Part shown: piece by piece, positions 34,310 to 45,839 of the stretch | Layout: each line of letters starts with the position of its first letter | Position numbering within the stretch: the stretch's first letter is position 1 | Assembly: GCF_038502225.1 (NCBI RefSeq) | Contig: NC_091311.1 | Span: forward strand, 36,347,584 to 36,411,583 | Source of the DNA: Cherax quadricarinatus | Lineage: Eukaryota; Arthropoda; Malacostraca; Decapoda; Parastacidae | Reading direction: 5' to 3' | Length of the DNA: 64,000 nt | Position numbers and translations under genes: made by a program | Notes under the pieces: model-generated | What the model saw: the letters and a program-made list of their open reading frames with translations, nothing else | The model's database searches: none | Told to the model about the DNA's origin: nothing

Positions 34310-36654
34310 CAGTGGACCCCCGCCTTACGATGGAATTGCGTTACGTTAAATCCGCCATACAATACATTTCAAGGCAAAAATTTTGCCTCGCCTCATGCTA
34401 AAAAACTCGCCTCTCGTGATTCGTCCGGGACGCGTCCCACGCGTGGCCTCAGCTGCCCCGTGCGTGCCAGTGTTTACAAGCCAGCCAGTGCGGTCGCATC
34501 CACACATACATTCGGTACATTTCATATTATCACAATGTTTTTAGTGATTGTAGCTGCAAAATAGCTCACCATAGGCCCCAAGAAAGCTTCTAGTGCCAAC
34601 CCTGTGGGAAAAAGGGTGAAAATTACTATGGAAATGATGAAAGAAATAATTGCTAAGTACGAAAGTGGAGTGTGTGTCTCGGAGCTGGCCAGGCTGTATA
34701 CCAAACCCCAATCAACCATCGCTACTATCGTGGCCAACAAAACGGCAATCAAGGAAGCTGTTCTTGCAGAAGGTGCAAGTTTGTTTTCAAAACAGAGATC
34801 GCAAAGTGATAAAAGATGTTGAGAGACTGTTATTGGTGTGGATAAACGAAAAACAGATAGAAGGATATAGCATCTCTCAAGCAATCATATATGAAAAGGC
34901 TAGGAAGTTGCATGAGGATTTAATTAGAAAAATGCCTGCAACTAGTGGTGATGTGAGTGAATTTAAGGCCAGCAAAGGTTGTTTTGAGAGATTTAAGAAT
35001 TGTAGTGGCATACAAAGTGTGATAAGGCATGGTGAGGCTGCCAGTTCGGACCAAAAAGCGGCTGAAAAATTTGTGAAGGAATTCAAGGATTACATAGACA
35101 GAGAAGAACTGCAACCTGAACAAGTGTTTAATTGTGACAAAACAGGTCTGTTTTGGAAGAAAATGCCAAGCAGGACCTACATTACTCAGAAGGCAAAGGC
35201 ACTCCCAGGACATAAGCCTATAAAAGACAGACTTACTCTTCTGATGTGTGCTAATGCTAGTGGTGACTGCAAAGTGAAGCCTTTATTGGTGTATCACTCT
35301 GAAACTCCCAGAGCGTTCAGGCAAAACAATGTCGTCAAGGCTAATTTGTGTGTGATGTGGAGGGCAAGCAATAAGGCATGGGTCACTAGGGACCTTTTCT
35401 ATGACAGGTTACACCATGCATTTGTCCCAAATGTGAAAAATTATCTAATGGAAAAGATATTGGACCATAAGTGCCTCCTGGTATTAGACAATGCTCCTGG
35501 TCATCCTTTAGACTTGGCAGAGTGACTTTCTAGGGACATGAGCTTCATTAAGGTCAAGTTTTTGCCTCCTAATACCACTACTCTCCTGCAGCCCATAGAC
35601 CAGCAGGTTATTTCAAACTTCAAAAAACTCTACACAAAAGCTATGTTTCAAAAGTGCTTTGAAGTGACCTCAGACACTCGATTGACTAAGAAAGTTTTGG
35701 AAAGATCACTTTAGCATCCTTAATTGCATAAACCTTATAGGTAAGGCTTGGGAGGGAGTGACTAAGAAGACCTCGAACTCTGCTTGGAAGAAACTGTGGC
35801 CACATTGTGTAAAAGAAAAGGATTTTGAAGGGTTTGGGGCTAACCCTCAGGAGCCTATGCCAGTTGTGGAATCTATTGTGGCATTGGGAAAGTCCATGGG
35901 GTTGGAGGTTAGTGGGGAGGATGTGGAAGAGTTGGTGGAGGAGGACAATGAAGAACTAACCATTGAAGAGCTGCAAGATCATCTTCAACAGCAAGAGGCC
36001 AGACCTGAGGAAACTGCTTCAAAGGAGGGGAGAGAGAAATTGAGGAAGTTGCCTACTTCAAAGATTAAGGAAATGTGTGTAAAGTGGGTTGAGCTGTAAA
36101 CCTTTGCGGATGAAAATCACCCTGACACAGCTACTGCAAGCTGTGCTGGTGACTATTACAATGACACTGTTATGGCCCATTTTAGGAAAGTCTTAAAGGA
36201 ACGGGAGGTACAGACCTCTATGGACAGATTTGTTGTGCGACAGAGGTCCAGTGACTCTCAAGCTGGTCCTAGTGGCATTAAAAGAAGGGAAGTAACCCCA
36301 GAAAAGGACTTGATACCTCAAGTCCTAATGGAAGGGGATTCCCCTTCTGAACAATAACAACTTCCACACACTCCCCTCCTCCCACCCCATCAATCATCAC
36401 CAGATCTTCAATAAAGGTAAGTGTCATGTATTCTATTCTTAGAGTAGTAATTGTGCATGTCTTCTTCAGTTTGTGTGTATTAAAATTAATATTTCATGTG
36501 GTAAAATTTTTTTTTTTTCATAGTTTCGGGTGTCAGGAACGGATTAATTTGATTTCCATTACTTCTTATGGGGAAAATTAATTCGCCTTACAATAATTTC
36601 GGCTTACGATGAGCTCTCAGGAACGGATTAATATCGTAAGGTGGGGGTCCATTG
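34310..36654 (+). mobile_element. Tigger element F, full length, nested in F0
   Basis: It is 2345 bp, from CAGTGGACCCCCGCCTTACG to its inverse (last G at 36654), with TA at 34308-34309 and 36655-36656. It carries a complete-length transposase region on the plus strand, now broken. It is the best template here for judging which parts are deleted in elements B, C, E, F0 and H. Confidence 0.92.
34571..36357 (+). pseudogene. Tigger transposase, full length but broken
   Basis: The start codon position reads ATA (34571) instead of ATG (context CACCATAGG; other copies CACCATGGG). The psq-type HTH region (KYESGVCVSELARLYTKPQS) is open to 34822, then a frame change. The CENP-B-like HTH and DDE core are open from about 34800 to 35525, with NCDKTGLFWKKMP and LVLDNAPGHP. 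A TGA at 35523-35525 is followed by the third motif LLQPIDQQVISNFK (about 35590). The acidic C-terminal region runs at 35758-36099 and 36172-36357, separated by a TAA. The catalytic residues are intact, but at least four lesions prevent a full product. Confidence 0.88.
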
Positions 36655-36788
36655 TATTAATTTTAATACACACAAACTAAAGAAGACATGCACAATTACT
36701 ACTCTACTAAGAATAGAATACATGACACTTACCTTTATTGAAGATCTGGTGATGATTGATGGGATGGGAGGAGGGGGAGTGTGTGAAG

Positions 36789-37229
36789 TTATTGTTTAGA
36801 AGGGAAATCCCCTTTCATTCGGACTTGAGGTATCAAGTCCTTTTCCGAGAGTACTTCCCTTCTTCTTTTAATGCCACTAGGACCAGCTTGAGAGTCGCTG
36901 GACCTCTGTCGCACAACAAATCTGTCCATAGAGGTCTGTACCTCCCGTTCCTTTAAGATTTGCCTAAAATGGGTCACAACACTGTCATTGTAATAGTCAC
37001 CGGCACGGCTTGCAATAGCTGTGTTAGGGTGATTTTCATCCAAAAAGGTTTGCACTTCAACCCACTTTGCACACATTTCCTTAATCTTTGAAGTAGGTAC
37101 AATGGATTCCACAACTGGCAAAGGCTTCTCAGGGTTAGCCTCAAACCCTTCAAAATCTTTCTTAATTTCCATAATAATTCTCACCCTTTTTACCACAGGG
37201 TTGGCATTAGAAACTTTCTTGGGGCCCAT
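36789..37229 (-). CDS. 146-aa Tigger-derived ORF, second copy
   Basis: It starts MGPKKVSNANPVVKRVRI at 37229 and ends with a DFPSKQ tail. It is equal in length and collinear with the ORF at 5569-6009, with the same two joints: MEIKK|DFEGFEANP, and VVESIV|PTSKIKEMC. All HTH and DDE residues are absent. By my count 22 of 146 residues differ between the two copies, and neither has a stop. This copy lies in F0, whose left part is cut off by the insertion of F outside the ORF, so the ORF itself is intact. Confidence 0.6.
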   Translation of the reverse strand: MGPKKVSNANPVVKRVRIIMEIKKDFEGFEANPEKPLPVVESIVPTSKIKEMCAKWVEVQTFLDENHPNTAIASRAGDYYNDSVVTHFRQILKEREVQTSMDRFVVRQRSSDSQAGPSGIKRRREVLSEKDLIPQVRMKGDFPSKQ

Positions 37230-37490
37230 GGTGACTTATTTTGCAGTTACAAGCACAAATAATGCTGGGATAAGGTGAAATGTACCAAATGTATGCGTGG
37301 ATGCGACCGCACTGGCCGGCTTGTAAACACTGGCACCCACGGGGCAGCTGAGGCCACACGTGGGATGCGTCCTGGACGAATCACGTAAGGCGAGTCTTTT
37401 ATCGTGAGGCAAGGCAAAATTTTTGCATTCAAATGCTTCGTATGGTGGATTTAACGTAACACGATGCGTTCGTAAGGCGGGGGTCCACTG

Positions 37491-38055
37491 TATATCTATT
37501 AACGGAATTTTATTAAAAAAAAAAAATCAACTTACTATAATGTTCAATAAAAATACTAGATGATTAATGATACATTTGATTTAACCTACCTAGCATTGAT
37601 TTTTTCACAAGCTCATTTTTAAAGGTTGCGCCATTTTTCTAGAACTGACCTCAGAAAATTTTTCAAAACCTTTCCTATTACTAGACTCCTAAAACAGTAC
37701 TGTGCTTTCTTTCCTCAAAATCTTGTAACAGTGCATTTAATATTATGGTAAATATCATTTATTCCAATTCCTAGGTGCATAGGGTTGGATGAGCATGATA
37801 CAAACAACCCACATCTTATGAAGCCTAATACTTTTAATTCAGGTGTAAATAACTTTACGTTAATAATTATTTTGTGAATAGTGCTGCACGTTTCCAACAA
37901 CTAAATCTCTTGCACTCAAATTATAATTACTACTGCATTCAGGGGGAGCACTAAACCTACAGGGATAATAAAGGTTCAATACAAAGAAAGGAAGGATATA
38001 CACACCAACATCCAGTACATTTCAAATTGTACCTGAAAAATATAGTCCTACTCAC
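37491..38055. other. Intronic stretch with nothing recognised
   Basis: Intron sequence that includes the donor of exon 3 (GTGAGT on the minus strand, just left of 38056). No ORF or repeat is recognised beyond a weak SINE-like block near 37935-37985. Confidence 0.4.
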
Positions 38056-39220
38056 CCATCAAAGCTGCACCAAAGCCTGCATCTTCATCAACCTCATTCT
38101 TTTTCTTCTTTTTCTTGCTGTCTTTTCTATCACCCTCTGAGTCCTCTGGCTCTTCATGGTTTTTTCTCATATCTAATTCTTTCCTATGCTTAATTTTTTT
38201 ACTACTACTACTGCTACTAGCACTGTCTTTGTGTTTATCTCTATATTTTTCCTCTTTCTGCTTTTCTTTTATTTTACAGCTGTCTTTTTCTCTACTACTT
38301 TCCCTCTCTCTGCTACTTTCACTTATCTTATTTTCTCTTATAATATCTTTGTCTCTACCCGAACTTTCTTCCTTTCTGTGACTACTGTTGCCTTTTTCAT
38401 TTTTATCTTTCCGCTTTTCATCATTTCTTTTGTCACATTCTCTGGAATCACGTTTTGTATCAACAGCTCGCCTCTCAACCTCAGGAGTGCTGAAACCATT
38501 GATAATTCCCTTCTCCTCCACCTCTGCATTTGACCTCACCCTATATTCTTCATCACTTTGTTTACCCACTCTGTGCTTTTCACTGTGCCGGTCTTTATCT
38601 CTATGTTTCTCCTTATGTGATTTCACTTTCTCCTTTTCCCCTTTTCTCTCCTCTCTGTCTCTATGCTTATCCTTATGCTTTTCTTTGTGTTCCTTTTTTC
38701 TCCCATCATGACTACCTGAAGAATCTTTATGTTTGTCTTTCTCTCTGTCTTTATGTCTCTCCTTTTCTTTGTATCTTTCTTTATCATCTCTGCTGCTCTT
38801 TTTAGAGGAACTTTTATTCCTGCTTCCATTCTTTCTGTCAGAGGACTCACATGGTGAGGTTTCCTTCCAAACTGAACCTGAGACAGCTTTCGGGCTTCCT
38901 AAGCTAGAACTGGATGGAACATATTCAGCAGGCACAGATGTGCACATGTGCATCTGGTAATCTCTTTGTGATGTCTTAGGATTATATTTTGCTGGAAATT
39001 CCACCGAACCCTCATCATTCGAATCCACCTCGCAGTTAGTGTATCCACCATCACTGTTCCTTTCTGAGGAACGATCTGGATGCCTGTATACATCACCATC
39101 AGCCTCATCTTCAAACTCCAGAGTTTTATGAGCCTCATCTTCTATTTGTAATCGATCTTCCTCCTCATCATCCTCATCAATATTGTCATTTTCTTTGTCT
39201 ATTTCACGTGCTCCATTACC
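38056..39220 (-). CDS. ELOA: Elongin A exon 3, charged central region
   Basis: This 1165-nt exon encodes residues 109-496 and one base of the next codon. The acceptor is TTTATGCAG. It begins GNGAREIDKENDNIDEDDEE. A strongly acidic part (to about residue 175) is followed by a Ser-rich part and then about 250 residues dominated by K, R, D, E, H and S, with SHKEKHRDKDRHSEKHR-like repeats. It ends EVDEDAGFGAALMG. Elongin A proteins have such a poorly conserved charged middle region, so identity comes from the flanking exons and phase. A Met made by the acceptor is not a start. Pyrimidine-rich frames on the opposite strand are shadows of this composition. Confidence 0.88.
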
Positions 39221-39459
39221 CTGCATAAATGCAAACCATTAGAATTGTAAAGCTACTTTTCAAATTACAGAGTACTGTAACTATAATAAAGTAAAATAAT
39301 GTACACCAAGTCAAAGCTAAATCAATTAGGGCAAATTCATGAAAAATGATAACAGCTATCAAATTTCATCAGCAATGCACAGTACACTATAGAGAGAAAA
39401 ATGAAATTCCTTAAAGGGATAATAACTACACAAGGTTTATTTACCCATGTTACAAACAA
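39221..39459. other. Intronic stretch
   Basis: Plain intron between exon 3 and the tandem repeat array. Nothing recognised. Confidence 0.4.
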
Positions 39460-41826
39460 TATATCTTCTTCTTTCAACAAACTGGCTGTATCCAACCGAA
39501 GCAGTGTGGCCCAAAAAGAAAAAACAAGTTTCTCTTTTTAACATTAGTAATGTATACAGGAGAAGGGGTTACTAGCCCTTTGCTCCAGACATTTTAGTCG
39601 CCTTTCACGACATGCATGGCTTATGGAGGAAGAATTCTGTTCCATTTCCCCATGGAGATAAGAAATAAACAAGAATAAGAACTAATAAGAAAATAGAAGA
39701 AAACCCAGAGGGGTGTGTATATATGTATATGCTTGTACATGCATGTGTAGTGTGACCTAAGTGTAAGTAGAAGTAGCAAGATGTACCTGAAATCTTGCAT
39801 GTACACGAGACAGAAAAAGACACCAGCAATCCTACCATCGTGTAAGACAATTATAGTCTTTCGTTTTACACTCACCTGACAGGACGGTAGTACCTCCCTG
39901 GGCAGTAACTGTCTACCCACCTAATACCTAGGAAATTTTTTTTTTTTTCAACAAACCGGCCATATCCCATCAAGGCAGGGTGGCCCAAAAAGAAAAACCA
40001 AAGTTTCTCTTTTTAAATTTAGTAATTTACACAGGAGAAGAGGATACTAGGCCCTTGCTCCCAGCATTTCAGTCGCCTCGTACAACACGCATGGCTTATG
40101 GAGGAAGAATTCTGTTCCACTTCCCCATGGAGATAAGAGGAAATAAACAAGAACTAGAAAGAAAATAGAAGAACAGCCAAAGGGGGTGTGCATATATATG
40201 CTTGTACATGTATGTGTAGTGTGACCTAAGTGTAAGCAGAAGAAGCAAGACATACCTGAAATCTTGCATGTTTATGAGAAAGAAAAATGGACGCCAGCAA
40301 TCCTACCATCATTTAAAACAATTACAGGCTTTCGTTTTACACTCACGTGGCAGGACGGTAGTACCTCCCAGGGTGGAATCTGTCTACCCACCTACTACCT
40401 AGGAAACAATATCTTCTTCTTTCAACGTACCAGCCGTATCCCACCAAGGTGGGGTGGCCCAAAAGGAAAAACGAAAGTTTCTCCTTTCAAATTTAGTAAT
40501 ATATACAGGAGAAGGGGTTACTAGCCCGTTGCTCCCGGAATTTTAGTCGCCTCTTACGACACGCATGGCTTACGGAGAAAGAATTCTGTTCCACTTCCCC
40601 ATGGAGATAAGAGGAAATAAACAAGAATAAGAACTAGGTTGGAAGGAAGGGGTAAGGGAGGTTTTGTGGGTGAGGGGCTTGGACTTCCAGCAGGCGTGCG
40701 TGAGCATGTTCGATAGGAGTGAATGGAGACGAATGGTACTTGGGACCTGACGATCTGTTGGAGTGTGAGCAGGGTAATATTTAGTGAAGGGATTCAGGGA
40801 AACCGGTTATTTTTTATATAGCCGGACTTGAGTCCTGGAAATGGGAAGTACAATGCCTGCACTCTAAAGGAGGGGTTCGGGATATTGACATTTTGGAGGG
40901 ATATGTTGTGTATCTTTATACGTATATGCTTCTAAGCTGTTGTGTTCTGAGCACCTCTGCAAAAACAGTGATTATGTGTGAGTGAGGTGAAAGAGTTGAA
41001 TGATGATGAAAGTATTTTCTTTTTGGGGATTTTCTTTCTTTTTGGGTCACCCTGCCTCGGTGGGAGATGGACAACTTGTTAAAAAAAAAGGAACTAGAAA
41101 GAAAATAGAAGAAAACCCAAAAAGGTATGTATATATATATTTGCTTGTACATGTATGTGTAGTGTGACCTAAGTTTAAGTAGAAGTAGCAAGATGTACCT
41201 GAAATCTTGCATGTATATGAGACAGAAAAAGACACCAGCAATCCTACCATCGTGTAAGATAATTATAGGCTTTCATTTTACACTCACCTGACAGGACGGT
41301 AGTACCTCCCTGGACAGTAGCTGTCTACCCACCTACTACCTAGGAAACGATGTTTTTGTTTTTTTTTCAACAAACTGGCCATATCCCATCAAGGCAGGGT
41401 GGCCCAAAAAGAAAAACCAAAGTTTCTCTTTTTAAATTTAGTAATTTACACAGGAGAAGGGGATACTGGGCCCTTGCTCCTGGCATTTTAGTCGTCTTGT
41501 ACAACACCCATGGCTTATGGAGGAAGAAGTCTGTTCCACTTCCCCATGGAGATAAGAGGAAATAAACAAGAACGAGAAAGAAAATAGAAGAAAACCCAGA
41601 AGGGTATGTAATATATATATGCTTGTACATGTATGTGTAGTGTGACCTAAGTGTAAGTAGAAATAGCAAGATGTACCTGAAATCTTGCATGTTTATGAGA
41701 CAGAAAAAAGACACCACCAATCCTACCATCATGTAAAACAATTACAGGCTTTCGTTTTACACTCACGTGGCAGGACGGTAGTACCTCCCTGGGGAGAAGC
41801 TGTCTACCCACCTACTACCTAGGAAG
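39460..41826 (-). repeat. Tandem array of four LINE-derived composite units
   Basis: Four head-to-tail units of about 465 bp lie at about 39460-39934, 39935-40406, 40407-41350 (enlarged by an inserted LINE tail) and 41351-41826. Each unit, read on the minus strand, starts 'cctaggtagtaggtgggtag' and passes 'ggaggtactaccgtcctg', 'gtagtgtgacctaagtgta' reversed and 'taagccatgcgtgt' blocks. It ends with the RTE 3' tail motif 'gccaccctgccttgatggga'. The first part matches the 5' UTR of RTE copies at 7258-7480 and 41945-42350, and the last part the LINE 3' end. Related single units are at 6890-7250, 44265-44665 and 54300-54775. Confidence 0.8.
40638..41090 (+). mobile_element. RTE 3' tail inserted in array unit 3
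   Basis: It is flanked by direct repeats GAACTAG at 40631-40637 and 41091-41097. It starts with the last codons of the LINE protein (ggttggaaggaaggggtaag) and ends in 'ggtgggagatggacaacttg' plus poly(A). This is a very short, 5'-truncated, clearly later insertion. Confidence 0.88.
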
Positions 41827-42724
41827 CAATATATATACATATAATAAATATGGAACATATTATTAGCACAGGAAAAATTCTACAAAATATTTTACTGAAT
41901 TAATTTTATATAACAATGAATTTAAAATTTTCTCGTTTGTCCTTTTAGTAATTCATACTACTACAAGAGAAGGCAGCAACCACCTAAGGAGGTACTACCA
42001 TCCTATCAAATGTGTGTGAAATAGAAACCTGTAGTTGTTTTACACAATGTGAGGACTGCTGGTGTCTTTTTTCTCTGCTTCATTAATGTTTAAGATAACA
42101 CGTACATCTTGCTACTTCTTCTTAAACTTAGGTCATACTACACATAAATGTACATGTATGCATGCACATTCATCTCAATTTTCTATTTTTCTTAATAATT
42201 CTTGTTTGTATTTATTCTCTCTCATTTCCATAGGAAAGTGGAAAAGAATCCTTCTGTAAACCACTGCATGTCATAAGAGGTGACAAAGTCTGGGAGCAAG
42301 GGGCTGGTATGCCCTTCTCCTGCATAAATTACTAAATGTAAAAAGAGGAAAACTTTATAAAGCTGGGACGTTTGAATGTGTGGATATAGTGCAGGTAAAA
42401 AAGAGACGAGTGTCAACGTAATGAATAAAAAGAAGCTGGATGTCCCAGCTCTAATTGATATGAAGCTGAATAGTGTAGGAGAGTTTCAATGGGTGTAATA
42501 AAGAAGATTAGGTCTAGTGTATCTGAGAGAGTTAGAGCAAAGGAATGATCACTAAAGGAAGGAAAAGAGGGAATGTAAATGCATGAATTTAAGGATTATG
42601 TGGATTAAAATAAGTTGTATGCAAAACATGGGTCACAATAAGTGTTTATGCACCTGGAGAAGAGACGTGTGTAGAGGAGAGAGAGATTCTGGGAGAAGTT
42701 AAGCAACTCTTTAGGGAGTTTTAA

Positions 42725-44008
42725 CCCTTTAAGGGTCCAGACCCCCCGATAAGAAACCTGTTCTCGAGGTAAAACAAAAAACTAATGAAATGGTAGAGAA
42801 TCTTTTTCCAAAGGTAATGACACCAAAAGTACGAAATTTGATGGAAATCTTAAGGAATTACACTTTCGCAAAATTAGTGGTCTCAGCAATATTTCTGCAC
42901 TAGTGATTTCGCCAAATGAATCCTATTTTAAGCTAATTCCATTTTTCCAGTTAATCAAACTCTTAGCTATTTCACTATGCCTTCCATTCTATTGACTGAG
43001 CAAAGAAACCACCTATTTGACTATTTCAAGTACCCAATAGAGATCAGAAATTGGTAATTTGGCCAATTTCACACAAAATTTAAAAAATGCCAATATCAAA
43101 ATAGGGTCCAGAATAAACAATGAAGACATTCCTGGCACTAAAACAACATTTCCTCTGTTCATCAGTCATGTCCCCAGAAATCTCCAATATTAAATTTGCT
43201 TTCCATTGGGAATTTTTATTCACAAAAAAAAAAAAAAAAAAAAATAGATTTACTGTTAAGCAGGCTACTGTATTACTGTAATAATTGTATAAATAATCTC
43301 AGTGTATTTATGAATGTGTATTAGACAGGCCAGCTGGACACACATTAGAGGAGTGGCATGATTAGTGTCCTCTGAAATAGTGACAAATACAGCTTCTCCT
43401 CACTTAGCGAAGTACTCGTTTACCGACGCCTCGGATTTACGATGGGCAATCTGACCAGTATTCATACCTGAATAATGTATATTAGAGCAGATTTCATCTA
43501 CTCTGTTCATTTCAATATACAGTACACTACTCTATAAACATTTAAAAATATACCAGAAATGTTATAAATGGTGCAAAGTTGACATTAAAACAATATCAAA
43601 GATGGTTGACACAAACTCACTACCATTATAGTATGCTCTTCACTTAGTGACAAATTTGGAACTCCGTCGTTAAGTGAGGAGAGGCTGTATTGAATATTTC
43701 TGTTACTTTGAGCTCAATTTCAAGCTACTTCCAGTCCTGAAACAAATCAAATCATTCCTATTTCTTGAATATATCTTCCGTTTTACCAAATGATGCCAAG
43801 AAAGTGAGAATAAAGCCATAAAAACCATCCAAAAATACACTACAGCCCCTATTTTAAACCATACACTCAGTGAGTTTTGTTTTCCCATCATACACTACAT
43901 GTGGCAGGATTTATTTTATATATGTAGTGCACACTCACCACATAGACCCATTCTCTCATACCTTTGCCAGCTTACCTGAGTGAGCTGAGTTCATGCCATA
44001 GTTCTACG
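42725..44008. mobile_element. pB8: piggyBac derivative, right end missing, hosting a MITE
   Basis: The left flank is TTAA 42721-42724 and the left end CCCTTTAAGGGTCC. The internal blocks match pB11 in the same order. It ends near a damaged GATC-type palindrome (ATAGTTCTAC, 43998-44007). The last about 50 bp and the right TTAA are absent. MITE M3 lies at 43390-43687. Confidence 0.72.
43390..43687. mobile_element. TA-flanked MITE M3
   Basis: The ends are CAGCTTCTCCTCACTTAGCG and the inverse GTTAAGTGAGGAGAGGCTG, with TA on both sides. It is the same family as M1 and M2 at 13.1-14.6 kb. No ORF. Confidence 0.8.
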
Positions 44009-44408
44009 GCAGGCATATGTGAGCATATTAGATATGAGTGAATAATGGCAAGTAGTTTTTATGACGATGTGATACTAAAGTGTGAACAAGGTAACTATTA
44101 CGAAGGGATACTGGGAAACTAGTTAGCCTGACTAGTTCTGGAGGTGGGATGTACAGTGCCTGCACTATGAAGGAGGGGTGGGGATATTTGCAGTCTGGAG
44201 GGGCAAGACAGTGATGGAGTGAGTGATAGTGAAAGTATATCTTTTTTCTGGGCCACCCAACCTAAAAAGGGATTACTAATCCCTTGCTCCCAGCACTATT
44301 AGTCACCTTTTAAGATATGAATGGCATATCGAAAAAGAATTTTCACCCACTAACCCATGGACATGAAAGTAAACATGCGCAAAAAAAAAAAAAAAAAAAA
44401 AAAAAAAA

Positions 44409-44444
<36 letters not shown>

Positions 44445-44692
44445 ATTAAAAGAAAACTCAGACGTGTGTATATACTGTACATACATGTCTGAGTGTAGTA
44501 TGAGCCAGATCATAAGAAGTAGCAAGACTACCTGTCATCTTGCATATGGCAATAAAGACACCAGTAATCCTGCCAGTGAGTATAACAATTACAGGTTTCA
44601 ATTTCACATTCGTTTGGTAGGACAAGTAGTACCTCTCTGGGTGGCTGCTGTCTACCAGTTAGCATATATGAAAGTTTTTTATATTGTTGAAG
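44009..44692. repeat. RTE tail and reversed composite unit, decayed
   Basis: 44009-44265 is a plus-strand LINE 3' tail (gtacagtgcctgcactatga block). 44265-44665 is a minus-strand copy of the composite unit of the array at 39460-41826. It includes a long A-rich tract at 44381-44444 that has grown inside the unit. Confidence 0.6.
44381..44444. repeat. Poly(A) tract with single C interruption
   Basis: More than 60 nearly uninterrupted A residues. In translation it gives a poly-Lys frame that is not a gene. Confidence 0.95.
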
Positions 44693-44857
44693 TGATATAT
44701 GAAGTTAAAGAGGATAAAAAAGTGGCAAGGGAGTGCAAAATGATTGCTAATGAGGGTGGGAGAGGTTTTATCAACAAATTTTGCCGAGAATAAGAAAGTT
44801 TTGGAGGAAGATCAGTAAGCTGACAAAGCTTAGGAAACAAATGGATTTGACAGTTAA

Positions 44858-45839
44858 CCCTTTGACTGTTTTAGTCGTATATATATGTCTTACGAGCCAA
44901 TGTGTTTGACGTATATATATTAAAAAATTCTAGAGGTTTCAAATCAAGCAGGAGAAAGCCAGTAGGCCCACATGTGAGAGAATGGGTCTGCGTGCACAGT
45001 ATAAAAAAAATCCTGCAGTACACCGTGAATAATGAGAAAAAAAGAACTCCAACCGTGTTTTTGGATTAAAACGCCGACTGAGGCGTATTTTCATATAGTA
45101 TTCATGGCTGTATTCCTGTTTTCGTGGTCTCATTTGATAGAATGGAAAACATATTATAGAAATAGAAGTGAACTTGATTGGTTTTACTATGAAAAGGATC
45201 TTGAAATGGAGCTCAAAGTGGCAGAAATGTTCGATTTTTGCCAATGTTCAAGAGTAAACAAATGACGTTATTGTCTTATAAATGTCCAACTAGCCATTCT
45301 AATATGCAGTCACGAATGGGTTGAGGTTATTTGTACAATTATTACAATATTGCAGTAGACTGCATAACAGTAAATCTTCTATTTTTTGTGTGAATAAAAA
45401 TTCAAAACAGAAAGCAAGAGGATTATAACAGGGGCCTGGAAACGTGACTGATAACAGAGAAAATGTTATTTTAGTGCCAGGAATGTCTGCATTGTTCATT
45501 CTGGACCCTATTTTGAAACTGACATTTTTTAATTTGCATAAAATTGGCCAAATTGCCAAATTCTGACCACTTTATTGGGTAGTTGAAATCGGTAAATGGG
45601 CAGTTTCTTGTACTCAATCAATAGAACAAATGGAGTTCTAAAGAAATAGCTATGAGTTTGGTGGACTGAAACAGTGGAATTGACCGAAAATGGGCTCAAA
45701 GTGGGCAAAATCACCGATGTGTAAATGTCGCCGAGGTCGCTAACTTCACGAGAGAGAAATTCCGTAAATTTTCCATCAAATTTCATACTTTGCGACACCA
45801 GGAGACACCTCAGGATTTTGGGCTGTGACAGTCAAAGGG
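44858..45839. mobile_element. pB9: piggyBac-derived element (TATA type)
   Basis: TTAA flanks lie at 44854-44857 and 45840-45843, with ends CCCTTTGACTGTTT and the inverse of CCCTTTGACTGTCAC. Subterminal GTATATATAT occurs at 44877-44886 and GTATATATAT at 44911-44920, 34 bp apart, the first 19 bp from the end. It splits the LINE at 41945-49230. Confidence 0.9.

Larger units (their letters stand above)
34147..37490 (-). mobile_element. Tigger element F0, interrupted by Tigger F
   Basis: The left end is CAGTGGACCCCCGCCTTACG at 34147 and the right end the inverse at 37490. The element consists of 34147-34309 and 36655-37490 and lies on the minus strand. At the joint the sequence reads catgaaa-TA-ttaatttta, exactly as the uninterrupted stretch inside element F read in reverse. 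So F jumped into a TA of F0. Joined, F0 is about 1.0 kb and is the same deletion derivative as element C. Confidence 0.92.

Noticed and set aside
38115..38960. Several open frames on the plus strand opposite exon 3 (Phe/Ser/Leu/Thr-rich)
   Set aside because: They are the complement of a purine-rich Lys/Arg/Asp/Glu coding exon. The minus-strand exon has matching splice sites and phase, while the plus-strand frames have no family resemblance.
39460..41826. CRISPR-like regular repeats
   Set aside because: Units are about 465 bp and continuous, with no short repeats and spacers. The genome is eukaryotic.
44317..44793. Protein with a long poly-Lys run
   Set aside because: Translation of a poly(A) tract inside a decayed repeat.
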